Origin: Mesorhizobium loti
Lineage (GTDB): Bacteria > Pseudomonadota > Alphaproteobacteria > Rhizobiales > Rhizobiaceae
Direction of reading: 5' to 3'
Assembly (NCBI RefSeq): GCF_003148495.1
Contig: NZ_QGGH01000002.1
Coordinates: 310,001 to 374,000, forward strand
DNA length: 64,000 nucleotides
Of this stretch, positions 10,223 through 19,187 are shown piece by piece. The notes below the pieces were generated by a model that saw nothing but the letters and a program-made list of their open reading frames with translations, was not told the DNA's origin and ran no database searches. The translations under genes were made by a program, and so were the position numbers. Numbering within the stretch: the first letter of the stretch is position 1; every line of letters begins with the position of its first letter.

Positions 10223-11392
10223 CTACCGCGTGCGCCACGCCGCCGCCGATGCGGCAACCAGCATGAGCAGTGCTGCAACCATCGCGCAGACAGCAAAGCC
10301 GAAGTTGGAATAAAGCGGTCCGAAGCTGGTGGTGCCGACGAAGACCGCGAGGTAGGTCACAGCGCTGTTCAGGCCCATGATCGTGCCGCGCCGCGACGGA
10401 TCGAGCCCCGACAGGCGCGTCACCAGGACGTTCAATCCGAAATGATTGGCCAGTCCCCAGATCGCCACCATGGCCAGGATCAGGCTGAAGCTGTTGCTCG
10501 CCGCTGCAATCGCGACATAGACGGCGGCGACAAGAAGATAAGCGAACGGCATGACGCGGCGCGCGCCGATCCGGTCGATGACACCGTCGAGAAGTGCTGC
10601 CATGCCGAAACCCACGCCATAGGCAAGCGCCGCCAGCCCATTGGCGCTGACCGGCTCTCCCAGTCCGACATGAAGATGGTCGCCGAGATAGCCATAGACA
10701 CCGTAGAAGGCGGTCATGAAGGCGGCGCAAGCGATTAGAAGCGGCACGATGCCGGGAATGCCGAGCGCTTCCAGCGGGGCAGGCGCCGGCCCGGCCTTCC
10801 TGATGTCGCTGAGCGACGTCACTGTAAGCCCCACCCATGCAAGGGCCGCAAGCACCGCGACCGCGGCAAAGACCGCGCGCCAGTGTACGAGATCGGCAAG
10901 CACGGCCGACAGCGAAACGCCGGCCACCATGCTGAGCGTCCAGCCGGTCAGCACGACGCCGATCGTGCCGCTCTCCCTGCCCGGCGGAGCGATGGCCGCG
11001 GCGCTGGCATAGATCGAGGGCATGGCGACGCCAGCGGCAATGCCGGCGAGCAGCTGCGCTGCGACCAGCATGATCACCGTGGGTGCCGCGGCACTCGCGA
11101 CCAGCGCCAGTGCCAGCAGCAATAGTGCGCCCTGCAGCATCCGGCGTGCACCGAGCCGGTCGATGTAGCGGGCCAGGAACAGGGCGCTTGCGGAAGTGCC
11201 GAGGCCGAACGCGGCCGCCGCAATCATCACGGCCGGCACGCTGGTACCGAACGACGAGGCCACGGCAGGTGCAATCGGACCCAGCACAAGCGAGTTCGAG
11301 CCGATCACGGCGATGCATCCGGTCAGCAGATAGGCAAGCGCCGGAATCGGTGCTCGGGCAGTCAATGGTGCAACTTGATCAATGTTCGACAT
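10223..11392 (-). CDS. MFS transporter, drug/metabolite exporter type
   Basis: A 389-residue major facilitator protein with about 12 hydrophobic segments and a GTSASALFLARYIDRLGARR stretch, the cytoplasmic loop 2-3 signature of this superfamily (DRxGxR). Such small single-gene MFS proteins usually export drugs, amino acids or sugars by proton antiport. It is divergent from an Lrp/AsnC regulator gene, with only 49 bases between the two starts, so the regulator probably controls it. That would favour an amino acid or related compound as substrate; this is inference. Confidence 0.85.
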   Translation of the reverse strand: MSNIDQVAPLTARAPIPALAYLLTGCIAVIGSNSLVLGPIAPAVASSFGTSVPAVMIAAAAFGLGTSASALFLARYIDRLGARRMLQGALLLLALALVASAAAPTVIMLVAAQLLAGIAAGVAMPSIYASAAAIAPPGRESGTIGVVLTGWTLSMVAGVSLSAVLADLVHWRAVFAAVAVLAALAWVGLTVTSLSDIRKAGPAPAPLEALGIPGIVPLLIACAAFMTAFYGVYGYLGDHLHVGLGEPVSANGLAALAYGVGFGMAALLDGVIDRIGARRVMPFAYLLVAAVYVAIAAASNSFSLILAMVAIWGLANHFGLNVLVTRLSGLDPSRRGTIMGLNSAVTYLAVFVGTTSFGPLYSNFGFAVCAMVAALLMLVAASAAAWRTR

Positions 11393-11441
11393 ATCAGCAT
11401 AATGGCCGTATTCTATTCAGCAGAGAACCAGGAATTTCGCC

Positions 11442-11981
11442 ATGGATGAAGAAACAGATGGCATTCTGCAGAACAGGCCTGCGGCCCGCGACCTCGACGC
11501 GATAGACCGAAGAATATTAGGCGTCCTGGTCGATGACGCCACGATCAGCTACGCCGAACTCGGCGATCGCGTGGGCTTGTCGCCACCGGCAGCGCATGAG
11601 CGGGTCAAACGGCTCCGGCGTAGCGGCGCCATCCGCAACACAGTCGCCATCATCGATCCCCGGGCGGTGAAAAAGGCTTTGCTTGCCTTTGTCCATATCG
11701 ACACCAGGGGCTGGGGAAAGACACCCGAACTGATGGCGGTCTCGCAATATCCCGAAGTCGAGGAGATCCATACCGTCGCCGGGGATACCTGCATGCTGCT
11801 GAAGATCCGCACGGAAGACACGAGGGCACTCGAAGGCCTTTTGGCGCGCCTGTACGAAACGCCGGGGGTCACCTCGACGCGCAGCTATGTGGTTTTATCG
11901 ACCTATCTGGAGCGGCCGGTGCAGCCGGGCATTACCGAGACATGGCCGACCCCGAAGCATATGGCCGAGCCTCTGTACTAG
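11442..11981 (+). CDS. Lrp/AsnC family transcriptional regulator
   Basis: A 179-residue regulator with an N-terminal winged helix-turn-helix (about residues 22-75: LDAIDRRILGVLVDDATISYAELGDRVGLS...) and a C-terminal RAM ligand-binding domain (about 85-160, HTVAGDTCMLLKIRTED). Proteins of this family sense amino acids and often control a neighbouring exporter. The gene faces the MFS gene across a 49-base spacer that must hold both promoters. Its 3' end is ten bases from the end of mtnA on the other strand. Confidence 0.9.
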   Translation: MDEETDGILQNRPAARDLDAIDRRILGVLVDDATISYAELGDRVGLSPPAAHERVKRLRRSGAIRNTVAIIDPRAVKKALLAFVHIDTRGWGKTPELMAVSQYPEVEEIHTVAGDTCMLLKIRTEDTRALEGLLARLYETPGVTSTRSYVVLSTYLERPVQPGITETWPTPKHMAEPLY

Positions 11982-11991
11982 AAGCGAGCGG

Positions 11992-13086
11992 CTACGCGCG
12001 CTCGGGAAACATCGCCTTCAGGCCCTCGCGCGATGCCTTGGCAACGCCGCGCTCGGTGATCAGGCCGGTCACCAGCCGCGCCGGCGTCACGTCGAAGGCC
12101 GGGTTGGCCGCGGGCGTCGTCTCGGGCGAAATGCGCACCTGGGCAATCTCGCCGGCAGCGGTCTTGCCCCAGACCAGCGACACCTCGTCGGCCGAGCGCT
12201 GCTCGATCGGGATCTCGGCCAGTCCGTCATGCACCGTCCAGTCGATGGTCGGCGACGGCAGCGCGACATAGAACGGCACATCATTGTCGGCGGCGGCGAG
12301 TGCCTTCAGATAGGTGCCGATCTTGTTGCAGACATCGCCATCTGCGGTGGTGCGGTCGGTGCCGACGATGACCATGTCGATCTCGCCGCGCTGCATCAGA
12401 TGACCGCCGGCATTGTCGACGATCAGCGTGTGCGGCACGCCGTGCCCGGCCATCTCCCAGGCGGTCAGCTGTGCGCCCTGGTTGCGTGGCCGTGTTTCAT
12501 CGACATAGACGTGGACCGGAATGCCGGCCTCCGTGGCCAGGTAGATCGGCGCGGTGGCGGTGCCGTAGTCGACCGTCGCCAGCCAGCCGGCATTGCAGTG
12601 GGTCAGGATGTTGACCGGCTCGCCCTTCTGCTTGCGCGCCGCGATCGCCTTGATGATGGCAAGACCGTTCTCGCCGATGGCGCGGTTGAGCTCGACATCC
12701 TCGTCGGCGATTTCGCCGGCGCGCCGGTAGGCGGCTGCGGCGCGTTGTTCTGTCGGCAGGGGCCGCAGGAAGCGCCGCATTTCATCGAGCGCCCAGCGCA
12801 GATTGATCGCGGTCGGACGCGTTTCGTGCAGGGTCTCCCACACGGTATCAAGTGCGGCATCCGACGGATCATCAGCCATCTGCATGGCGACGCCATAGGC
12901 TGCGGTGACGCCAATGAGAGGTGCACCGCGCACCCACATGTCGCGGATGGCGGTGGCGATGCCGGCAACGCTGCCGATCTTTTCGATGCGGAAATCATGC
13001 GGCAGCCAGCGCTGGTCGATGATCTCCACCGAACGCCCGTCGTCGCTCAGCCAGATGGTGCGATAATGGCGGTCGCCGACGTTCAA
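11992..13086 (-). CDS. mtnA: S-methyl-5-thioribose-1-phosphate isomerase
   Basis: A 364-residue isomerase of the MtnA/eIF2B family. It converts 5-methylthioribose 1-phosphate (or 5-deoxyribose 1-phosphate) to the ribulose 1-phosphate form. The expected catalytic segments are there: the [13 protein letters not shown] loop, the cysteine in THCNAGWLA, and the aspartate in [18 protein letters not shown]. The start is a TTG at 13086 with GGAGAG before it, overlapping the end of mtnK by four bases. No later methionine-salvage genes (mtnB, C, D, W) lie nearby, so the product probably goes to an aldolase, as in the DHAP shunt. Confidence 0.93.
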   Translation of the reverse strand: MNVGDRHYRTIWLSDDGRSVEIIDQRWLPHDFRIEKIGSVAGIATAIRDMWVRGAPLIGVTAAYGVAMQMADDPSDAALDTVWETLHETRPTAINLRWALDEMRRFLRPLPTEQRAAAAYRRAGEIADEDVELNRAIGENGLAIIKAIAARKQKGEPVNILTHCNAGWLATVDYGTATAPIYLATEAGIPVHVYVDETRPRNQGAQLTAWEMAGHGVPHTLIVDNAGGHLMQRGEIDMVIVGTDRTTADGDVCNKIGTYLKALAAADNDVPFYVALPSPTIDWTVHDGLAEIPIEQRSADEVSLVWGKTAAGEIAQVRISPETTPAANPAFDVTPARLVTGLITERGVAKASREGLKAMFPERA

Positions 13087-14357
13087 ATGCTGCTCTCCTG
13101 TTCGATCAGCGCGGCCAGTTGGTTGACCTCGTCGATGCTGTGGATCTGGCGCCGGTTGACGGCGATGTGACGGCCGAATTTCAGCGCCTTTGCCTCACAA
13201 CTGGCGCGCAAATCCTCGTCGGCAATGGTCTCGAAATCGGCATTGTGGGCGAGGCCGAGGATGCGCCGGTGCACCTCGATGCCAGCAAAGCCGAGCAGGT
13301 CGGTCCAGATCTGGTGCAGCACATGGTCGAGCGCCTGCTCGGCGCCGAGCCTGTCGCCCTGATCCTCGAACAGGCTCTTCTGATAGAGCATGCCGGTGCG
13401 CTCGGTACGCCACAGATGCGAGAACTCGGCGCGGAACACCGACCAGGTCTCGGTCGTCACCTCGAGCAGATAGGCGCGCATGGCGTCGCGCTTGCCCCTC
13501 TGCTGGTGGCCGCGCTGCGAGAAGAACGACATCCAGAAATTGGCGAGCAGCATGCCGACATCGAAGGCCATCGGACCGTAGAAGGCGAATTCCGGATCGA
13601 TCATCCGGGTTTCCTGGTCGGTGACCATGATCGAACCGGAATGCAAATCGCCATGCAGCAGCGTTTCGGCATTGGCGGCGAAAATGTGCTTCAGCCGCTG
13701 CGCCTCGACCTTGAGGTCGCGGTCGGCACGCAGTTCGGCGACGAGGCCGTCGAGTTGCGGCGAGGTGTGGCGGTTCATCTTGGCGTCGAAATAGGGGTCG
13801 GAGAACACCAGGCTTTCGGTGATGTCGCAGAGTTCGACATTGTCGGCGAACAGCGCCAGATCGGCCTTGCGGTCCTTGGCCGCCATGTGCAGGTCGGAGC
13901 CGCGAAACAGCGTGCGGGCCATGAACAGGCCGATGTCCCGTGCAATGTTCGGCAACTGGCGGCCGTCGATTAGGGCGCGGCGCAGGATGATGTGCGGCGG
14001 CGCAAGATATTCCATGATGATCAGCGCCTGGCCTTCATCGAAGTAATGGATCGCCGGCACCGAGCCCGGCGCGCGCGCCTCCTGCCTTGTCAGCGCGTGA
14101 TATTCGAAGAAGGATCGCTTCAGCGGCAGCGGCCAGCTGTCGCCGACCAGGCGGACATAGGGCAGGGCCTGCTTGACCACTGCCGCACCGCTGGCGCCCT
14201 CGACGATGAACACCAGGTTGAGATTGCCGTCGCCGACCTCGCGGACCTTCCAGCGTGTCGTGTCTTTGCCGATCTTCGCGCATAGCGCGTCGTTGTCACC
14301 GAGGCGGGCAGCCAGGGTCTCGACCGACAGTGCTTCGAACGGCAATTCTTCAGTCAT
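13083..14357 (-). CDS. mtnK: S-methyl-5-thioribose kinase
   Basis: A 424-residue sugar kinase with the aminoglycoside-phosphotransferase-like fold; it phosphorylates 5-methylthioribose (and often 5-deoxyribose) at C1. The catalytic loop is seen as [12 protein letters not shown] and the metal-binding Asp as DPEF. The frame is open to 14399; GGGAGG at 14364-14369 is spaced properly for the ATG at 14357 and not for the one at 14363, so I use 14357. It heads the mtnK-mtnA pair and is divergent from a sugar ABC transporter across a shared palindrome. No MTA phosphorylase gene is seen here, so imported free methylthioribose or 5-deoxyribose is a likely source. Confidence 0.93.
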   Translation of the reverse strand: MTEELPFEALSVETLAARLGDNDALCAKIGKDTTRWKVREVGDGNLNLVFIVEGASGAAVVKQALPYVRLVGDSWPLPLKRSFFEYHALTRQEARAPGSVPAIHYFDEGQALIIMEYLAPPHIILRRALIDGRQLPNIARDIGLFMARTLFRGSDLHMAAKDRKADLALFADNVELCDITESLVFSDPYFDAKMNRHTSPQLDGLVAELRADRDLKVEAQRLKHIFAANAETLLHGDLHSGSIMVTDQETRMIDPEFAFYGPMAFDVGMLLANFWMSFFSQRGHQQRGKRDAMRAYLLEVTTETWSVFRAEFSHLWRTERTGMLYQKSLFEDQGDRLGAEQALDHVLHQIWTDLLGFAGIEVHRRILGLAHNADFETIADEDLRASCEAKALKFGRHIAVNRRQIHSIDEVNQLAALIEQESSI

Positions 14358-14428
14358 CGTCATCCTCCCGCATATGCGCTCCGAACATAACGGAGGCATG
14401 GCGGCTGGGCCAAGCTAGGAAGCGATCT

Positions 14429-14457
14429 GGCAATTGTCAATCGTGTTGACAATTGCC
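14429..14457. promoter_or_regulatory. palindromic operator with divergent -35 boxes (mtnK / ABC transporter)
   Basis: A perfect inverted repeat: ggcaattgtcaa, five bases, ttgacaattgcc. Each arm carries a consensus TTGACA -35 box, one on each strand. At 17 bases distance lie TAGCGT (14469-14474, rightward) and TAGCTT (14417-14412, leftward) as weak -10 boxes. One bound dimer would cover both -35 boxes and so switch mtnK-mtnA and the ABC transporter together. The regulator is unknown; the SorC-type protein at 21334-22299 is a candidate. Confidence 0.75.
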
Positions 14458-14492
14458 GATGCAGCCCATAGCGTCATGTCAGGGAGGAACGC

Positions 14493-16004
14493 ATGGTCGG
14501 CAATGCCGTGTTCCGCGTAGAGGGACTGAGGAAATCCTTTGGCCAGAACGAGGTGCTTGGCGGCGTCTCGCTCGAATTGCATGCCGGTGAAGTGACCGTG
14601 CTGATGGGCGCCAACGGCGCCGGCAAATCCACCCTCGTCAAGATCATCTCTGGCGTCTATGAGCGCGGCGGCGGCACGATGGCGCTCGCCGACCAGGATT
14701 TTGCACCGAAAACCCCGGCCGAGGCGATCCGCGCCGGCGTCGTCACCGTTCACCAGAACATCAATGACGGTGTCGTCGCCGATCTCGACGTAGCCACCAA
14801 TCTCACTCTCGACAGGCTGAGCGGTAGCGGCGCGCCGACCCTGTTCAATCCGGTCCGTGTGCGCCGAGAGGCCAAGGCGGTTGCCGACCGCATGGGGCTG
14901 GCCATCGATTTGAAGGCGCGGGTGAGTGATCTTTCGCTGGCCGATCGCCAAATGGTGGCGATTGCCCGCGCGCTGGCGCATCAGCCGAAAGTGCTGATCC
15001 TCGATGAGCCGACCTCATCGCTCTCCAGCGCCGAGGCTGATCGGCTGTTTGCGCTGATCGACAGGCTGCGCGAGCAAGGCGTGGCGATCCTCTACATCTC
15101 GCACCGCATGTCGGACATCAGGCGGTTGGCCAATCGCATCATCTCGATGCGAGACGGGATCATTTCAGGCATTTTCGACAAGAAGCCGCTCGACTATGAA
15201 GGCGCGGTCAACGCCATGCTCGGCCGCAAGATCCATCTCGACCAGATCGTTGTCAGGGATTCGGCCAATGCCGTCCTCAAGATAGATGGCCTGCGCATAG
15301 CACCAGATGCCCGGCCGATTTCGCTGATGCTCGGCGACGGCGAGGTCGTCGCCATCACCGGCCTCGTCGGTGTCGGCAAGACGGCGCTTGCCGAGACGCT
15401 GTTTGGCGTGCGCCAGCCATTGTCCGGCACCATGACGATGAACGGCAAGCCTTATGCGCCTGAAACAACCGGCGAGGCGATCGCCGCCGGCGTGTTTCTC
15501 GTCGCCAAGGACCGCGGCGAGAATGGCATCGTTGGCGGCTTCAATATCCAGGAAAATATTGGCCTGCCGTTTCACAAGCGCATGTCGCGCTTCGGCATCC
15601 TGAGGCGCCGTCTCGAACGCACCACGGCCCGCCGGCAGATCGAGGAACTGGGCATCGTCTGTCGTTCCGAGAAGGACGAGATGTCGGAGCTGTCCGGCGG
15701 CAACCAGCAGAAGGTGATGGTCGCCCGCTGGATGGCTCAGGATGCAAGACTGTTCATTCTGGATGAGCCGTTTCAGGGCGTCGATATTTCCGCCCGGCGC
15801 GACATCGCCGCCAAGCTCAGGGCCAGTGCAAACGGCCGCGCCACGCTGTTGTTCGTCACCGAGCTCGACGAGGCGCTGGAGACCGCCGATCGCATCCTGG
15901 TCATGTCGGAGCAGACCATCGTCGGCGAACACCGCAACGCCGACGTCGATCTCGATCGCTTGCTGGCCGAGGTTGCGGGCGGACCGCTGCACAGCGCGGC
16001 CTGA
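14493..16004 (+). CDS. sugar ABC transporter ATP-binding protein, RbsA-like
   Basis: A 503-residue double ATPase of the ribose-type (CUT2) class. The first half has Walker A GANGAGKS, signature-like LSLADRQ and Walker B VLILDEPTSS; the second half has a degenerate P-loop (GLVGVGKT), signature LSGGNQQK and Walker B LFILDEPFQG. It energises uptake with the permease and binding protein that follow. The start at 14493 is preceded by AGGGAGG. The operon faces mtnK-mtnA, which suggests methylthioribose, 5-deoxyribose or a related nucleoside sugar as cargo rather than ribose itself; this is inference from context. Confidence 0.93.
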   Translation: MVGNAVFRVEGLRKSFGQNEVLGGVSLELHAGEVTVLMGANGAGKSTLVKIISGVYERGGGTMALADQDFAPKTPAEAIRAGVVTVHQNINDGVVADLDVATNLTLDRLSGSGAPTLFNPVRVRREAKAVADRMGLAIDLKARVSDLSLADRQMVAIARALAHQPKVLILDEPTSSLSSAEADRLFALIDRLREQGVAILYISHRMSDIRRLANRIISMRDGIISGIFDKKPLDYEGAVNAMLGRKIHLDQIVVRDSANAVLKIDGLRIAPDARPISLMLGDGEVVAITGLVGVGKTALAETLFGVRQPLSGTMTMNGKPYAPETTGEAIAAGVFLVAKDRGENGIVGGFNIQENIGLPFHKRMSRFGILRRRLERTTARRQIEELGIVCRSEKDEMSELSGGNQQKVMVARWMAQDARLFILDEPFQGVDISARRDIAAKLRASANGRATLLFVTELDEALETADRILVMSEQTIVGEHRNADVDLDRLLAEVAGGPLHSAA

Positions 16005-16039
16005 AGGGCGTGGCTAACAGGAATTGGAATGGAGAGAGT

Positions 16040-16090
16040 ATGGGTTCGAGTTGGGTAAAGACGGCAGCAGCGCGCGGGAGCGTTGAATGA
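16040..16090 (+). CDS. possible 16-residue coupled leader peptide
   Basis: A tiny frame (MGSSWVKTAAARGSVE) begins after GGAGAG and stops at a TGA that overlaps the permease ATG by four bases. It could couple translation from the ATPase gene to the permease gene over the 82-base spacer. The permease has its own GGGAG, so this may be chance. Confidence 0.2.
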   Translation: MGSSWVKTAAARGSVE

Positions 16091-17082
16091 CGCTGCGCGA
16101 CCACGCCATCCGCTACGGCTTCATCGTGCTCTTGTTCGGGCTCGTCGCCTATTTCTCGATCGCCGCCGACGGTTTCGTTTCGCCGCAAAGTGCTGTCTTC
16201 ATCTTCCAGTCGGTCGCCATCACCGGCGTTCTGGCGCTCGGCGTTACCGCCACGCTCGTCGTCGGCGGCTTTGATCTGTCGATCGGCTCGGTCGCCACCT
16301 CCGCCATGATGGCAGCGGCCTATGTGATGGTGGTGCTGGAGCAGAACGCCCTTGTCGCGGTGGTCGTTTGCCTGCTGATCGGCGCCATTGTCGGCCTGAT
16401 CAACGGCTGGCTGATCGTCTACATGCGTGTGCCCGATCTGCTGGCGACGCTCGGCATGATGTTCCTGCTTGTCGGCTTGCAGCGCATTCCGACCGAAGGC
16501 CGCTCGATCGCCACTGGCATGACCATGCCCGACGGTTCGGTCGCCAACGGCAAATTCTCGGACGCCTTCCTGGCGCTCGGCCGCCACCGCTTCGACTTCT
16601 TCATCCCGAACCTCATTCCGGTGTCGGTGGTGGTGCTGCTCGTGCTCGCCGTGCTGATCTGGTTCTTCCTCGAATACACCCGCTTCGGCCGCATGATGTA
16701 TGCCGTCGGCAGCAATGAGCGCGCCGCCGAACTCGCCGGTGCGCCTGTCAAGGCATACAAGATCTGGGCCTACGTTATTTCAGGAGTTTTTGCCTCGATC
16801 GGCGGCATTTTGCTCGCTGCCCGGCTTGGACGCGGCGACATCGCCTCGGGTAATAATCTGCTGCTCGATGCAGTTGCCGCGGCGCTGATCGGCTACGCGG
16901 TGCTTGGCGCCGCCAAGCCGAACGCCTTTGGCACCGCCGTCGGTGCGCTGTTCGTCGGCATCTTGCTGCAAGGCCTGACGATGATGAACGCGCCTTACTA
17001 CACGCAGGATTTCGTCAAGGGCGTCGTTCTGGTCGTCGCCCTTGTCTTCACCTTTGCGCTTTCAGGCAGAGGCAGGAGGTAG
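16087..17082 (+). CDS. sugar ABC transporter permease, RbsC-like
   Basis: A 331-residue inner-membrane permease of the ribose/xylose class with about eight to ten membrane segments. The family motif region GFDLSIGSVA (about residues 58-68) and the GSNERAAELAGAPVKAYKIWAY cytoplasmic loop typical of RbsC proteins are present. It forms the channel used with the double ATPase and the periplasmic binding protein. GGGAG at 16076-16080 precedes the ATG. There is only one permease gene, as is usual in the CUT2 class. Confidence 0.93.
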   Translation: MTLRDHAIRYGFIVLLFGLVAYFSIAADGFVSPQSAVFIFQSVAITGVLALGVTATLVVGGFDLSIGSVATSAMMAAAYVMVVLEQNALVAVVVCLLIGAIVGLINGWLIVYMRVPDLLATLGMMFLLVGLQRIPTEGRSIATGMTMPDGSVANGKFSDAFLALGRHRFDFFIPNLIPVSVVVLLVLAVLIWFFLEYTRFGRMMYAVGSNERAAELAGAPVKAYKIWAYVISGVFASIGGILLAARLGRGDIASGNNLLLDAVAAALIGYAVLGAAKPNAFGTAVGALFVGILLQGLTMMNAPYYTQDFVKGVVLVVALVFTFALSGRGRR

Positions 17083-17132
17083 CTTTCGACCGGAACAGGA
17101 TTTTGGGTTCAACAAGAGTGGAGGAAAACAAG

Positions 17133-18185
17133 GTGAGCATTACAAGAAGACTTCTGGGGAAGGTGGCGCTCGGATTGGCCGGCGCAACCATGCTGATGCA
17201 GTTCCCGGCTCTGGCCGCGGACAAGCCGGCGCCTTTCGACAAGCCTGGCGTCAAGATCGCGCTGGTGCGTTATCTCTCGACCGGTGACTTCTTCCAGGCC
17301 TACCTCTCGGGCGTCGAGGCTCAGTCGAAGGCGCTTGGCATCGACCTGCGCGTGCTCGACAGCCGCCAGGATGCCGCCCTTCAGTCCGACATGGTCGATC
17401 AGGCCATCGCGCTCGGCGTGCAGGGCATCATCATCCAGCACGGCCTGACAGAGTCGATGAAGGACGCCGCGCAGCGCGCAGTGGATGCTGGCATCAAGGT
17501 GGTGGCCTTCGACGTCAATGTCGAAAACCCCAAGATCCCGCAGGTCGAACAGTCCGACCGCGATCTCGCGCGGCTCGCGCTCGAGCAGGCGGTCAAGGAC
17601 AATGGCGAGAGCTGGAATGCCGGCTATGTCTACGTCGCCGGCATCGCGCCGCTCGACCGCCGCAACGAGACCTGGGTCGACGTGAAGAAGAAGTACGCCG
17701 GCATCAAGGAAGTCGCGATGTTCGGCACGCTCGACAATCCGATCGCCAACTCCGTCGCCAATCAGGCGCGCTCGGTGCTGTCGGCTCATCCCGACATCAA
17801 GGTGATGTTCGCTCCCTATGACGAATTCGCCAAGGGCGTGAAGATCGCTATCGATGAGGCCGGCCTCAACAAGGGCATCAAGATCTATTCGGCCGATATT
17901 TCGACTTCGGATATCGCAGCGATGCGCGAGCCCGACAGCGCCTGGGCAGCGACCGCCGCCACCAATCCGGCCGTCGTCGGCCAGGTCTCGGTGCGTGCGC
18001 TGGCGCAGCTGCTGGCCGGTGAAGATCCCGGCCACAACGTCGTCGTGCCGCCGACGCTGATCACCCAGAAGGACCTCATCGACAAGGACATCAAGAACAT
18101 GGAGGACCTGTCTGCCAAGCTGCCGCAGTTCGCCCATGCCGATGTCGCGATGCCGGCCTGGATGCCGAACCCGAACGCGAAGTAG
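17133..18185 (+). CDS. sugar-binding periplasmic protein of the ABC transporter
   Basis: A 350-residue class I periplasmic binding protein (Peripla_BP_4 type). The GTG at 17133 has GGAGG at 17120-17124 and gives a good signal peptide (SITRRLLGKVALGLAG, cleavage after ALA near residue 28). An earlier TTG at 17103 would add ten unlikely residues. The mature protein shows the sugar-binder pattern (AQSKALGIDLRVLDSRQD, VQGIIIQHG, VVAFDVN). It supplies substrate to the permease-ATPase pair. A strong terminator follows, so it ends the operon. Confidence 0.92.
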   Translation: MSITRRLLGKVALGLAGATMLMQFPALAADKPAPFDKPGVKIALVRYLSTGDFFQAYLSGVEAQSKALGIDLRVLDSRQDAALQSDMVDQAIALGVQGIIIQHGLTESMKDAAQRAVDAGIKVVAFDVNVENPKIPQVEQSDRDLARLALEQAVKDNGESWNAGYVYVAGIAPLDRRNETWVDVKKKYAGIKEVAMFGTLDNPIANSVANQARSVLSAHPDIKVMFAPYDEFAKGVKIAIDEAGLNKGIKIYSADISTSDIAAMREPDSAWAATAATNPAVVGQVSVRALAQLLAGEDPGHNVVVPPTLITQKDLIDKDIKNMEDLSAKLPQFAHADVAMPAWMPNPNAK

Positions 18186-18199
18186 GTTTCGCTATCGAA

Positions 18200-18235
18200 G
18201 GCCGCCTGCAGCCGCTTGCTGCAGGCGGCCTTTTT
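18200..18235 (+). terminator. intrinsic terminator of the sugar ABC operon
   Basis: An eleven-base perfect GC-rich stem (ggccgcctgca / tgcaggcggcc) with a nine-base loop is followed at once by TTTTT. It lies 15 bases after the binding-protein stop. The next rightward gene must have its own promoter or live on read-through. Confidence 0.9.
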
Positions 18236-18287
18236 GCCGAATATTTGCAAGGCTGGCTCGCAGGTTCCGGCCCAAGGTTCGGTGCAT

Positions 18288-19133
18288 ATGGAAGTCCAGG
18301 CGGCAATCGAGGAAAACCTGTCCGGCGCCGTCGCCGGAACATTGTTTCGATGCCCGCACGCCACCACTGGCGTCGTGGTGTTGGGTGGATCGAGTGGCCG
18401 CGTCGATGTCGGGCGCGCACGGCTCTTTGCAAACGAGCGCTCGTCGGCCTTGGCCCTGCTGTGGTTTGGCGGCGAGAGCCAGGCTCCCGGAATATGCGAA
18501 ATTCCCCTCGAAACCTTCTTTGCGGCAACCGACTACCTCCTTGAAACAGGATGCAATCGCATCGTCTATGTCGGCACATCCAAAGGTGCCGAGGCCGCAT
18601 TGCTCGCGGCGGTCCATGACCCGCGCATCAACGCCGTGGTCGCCATCAGCCGATCGTCGGTGGTTTGGGGAAATATCGGTGCAGGCCGGGACGGCGTCAG
18701 TTGGCCCGAACGATCCTCATGGTCGCTCGACGGTACTCCCCTGCCGTTCGTGCCTACGGATCCGAATTGGAGCCGAGAGTCTGTGGATGGCCTGGTGTCC
18801 TACCGAGCGCTTTTCGAACATTGTTTGAAAACCTTCGAGCGCGAAGCAAAGGCGGCAACCATCCCCGTCGAGACCGCGTCGGCCGAGATACTGCTTGTCG
18901 CCGGTGGCGACGATGCGCTGTGGCCCTCCCTATGGTTCGCGACAGACATTGTTCGGCGGCGAGACAACGCAGGCAAAGTCACACGTCTCGTCACATCGCC
19001 CGATGCGGGTCACCGCATTCTGTTGCCGGGAGAGGGCACACCACGCTCGACATTGCATGCACATGGCGGCAATGACGAGGCCGATTCACAGTTGGGCAGA
19101 ATGGCTTGGGAAGGCATCCGAGAACTGCTGTAG
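18288..19133 (+). CDS. BAAT / acyl-CoA thioester hydrolase-like alpha/beta hydrolase
   Basis: A 281-residue alpha/beta hydrolase resembling the C-terminal domain of bile-acid-CoA:amino acid N-acyltransferases and acyl-CoA thioesterases. The nucleophile elbow is GTSKGAE, with the acid in GGDDALWPS and the histidine in DAGHRI, in the right order for a full triad. It lacks the N-terminal domain of the long family members. The frame runs back to 18216, but that TTG lies inside the terminator; the ATG at 18288 with AAGG upstream is better. It sits between the sugar ABC operon and the aldolase-dehydrogenase gene. Its substrate is unknown; a link to sugar breakdown is only positional. Confidence 0.75.
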   Translation: MEVQAAIEENLSGAVAGTLFRCPHATTGVVVLGGSSGRVDVGRARLFANERSSALALLWFGGESQAPGICEIPLETFFAATDYLLETGCNRIVYVGTSKGAEAALLAAVHDPRINAVVAISRSSVVWGNIGAGRDGVSWPERSSWSLDGTPLPFVPTDPNWSRESVDGLVSYRALFEHCLKTFEREAKAATIPVETASAEILLVAGGDDALWPSLWFATDIVRRRDNAGKVTRLVTSPDAGHRILLPGEGTPRSTLHAHGGNDEADSQLGRMAWEGIRELL

Positions 19134-19187
19134 CCGCAGATCCCGAATATCTTCGCCTGTTTTTGCGCCAGTCTCGGCCGGCTCTGC

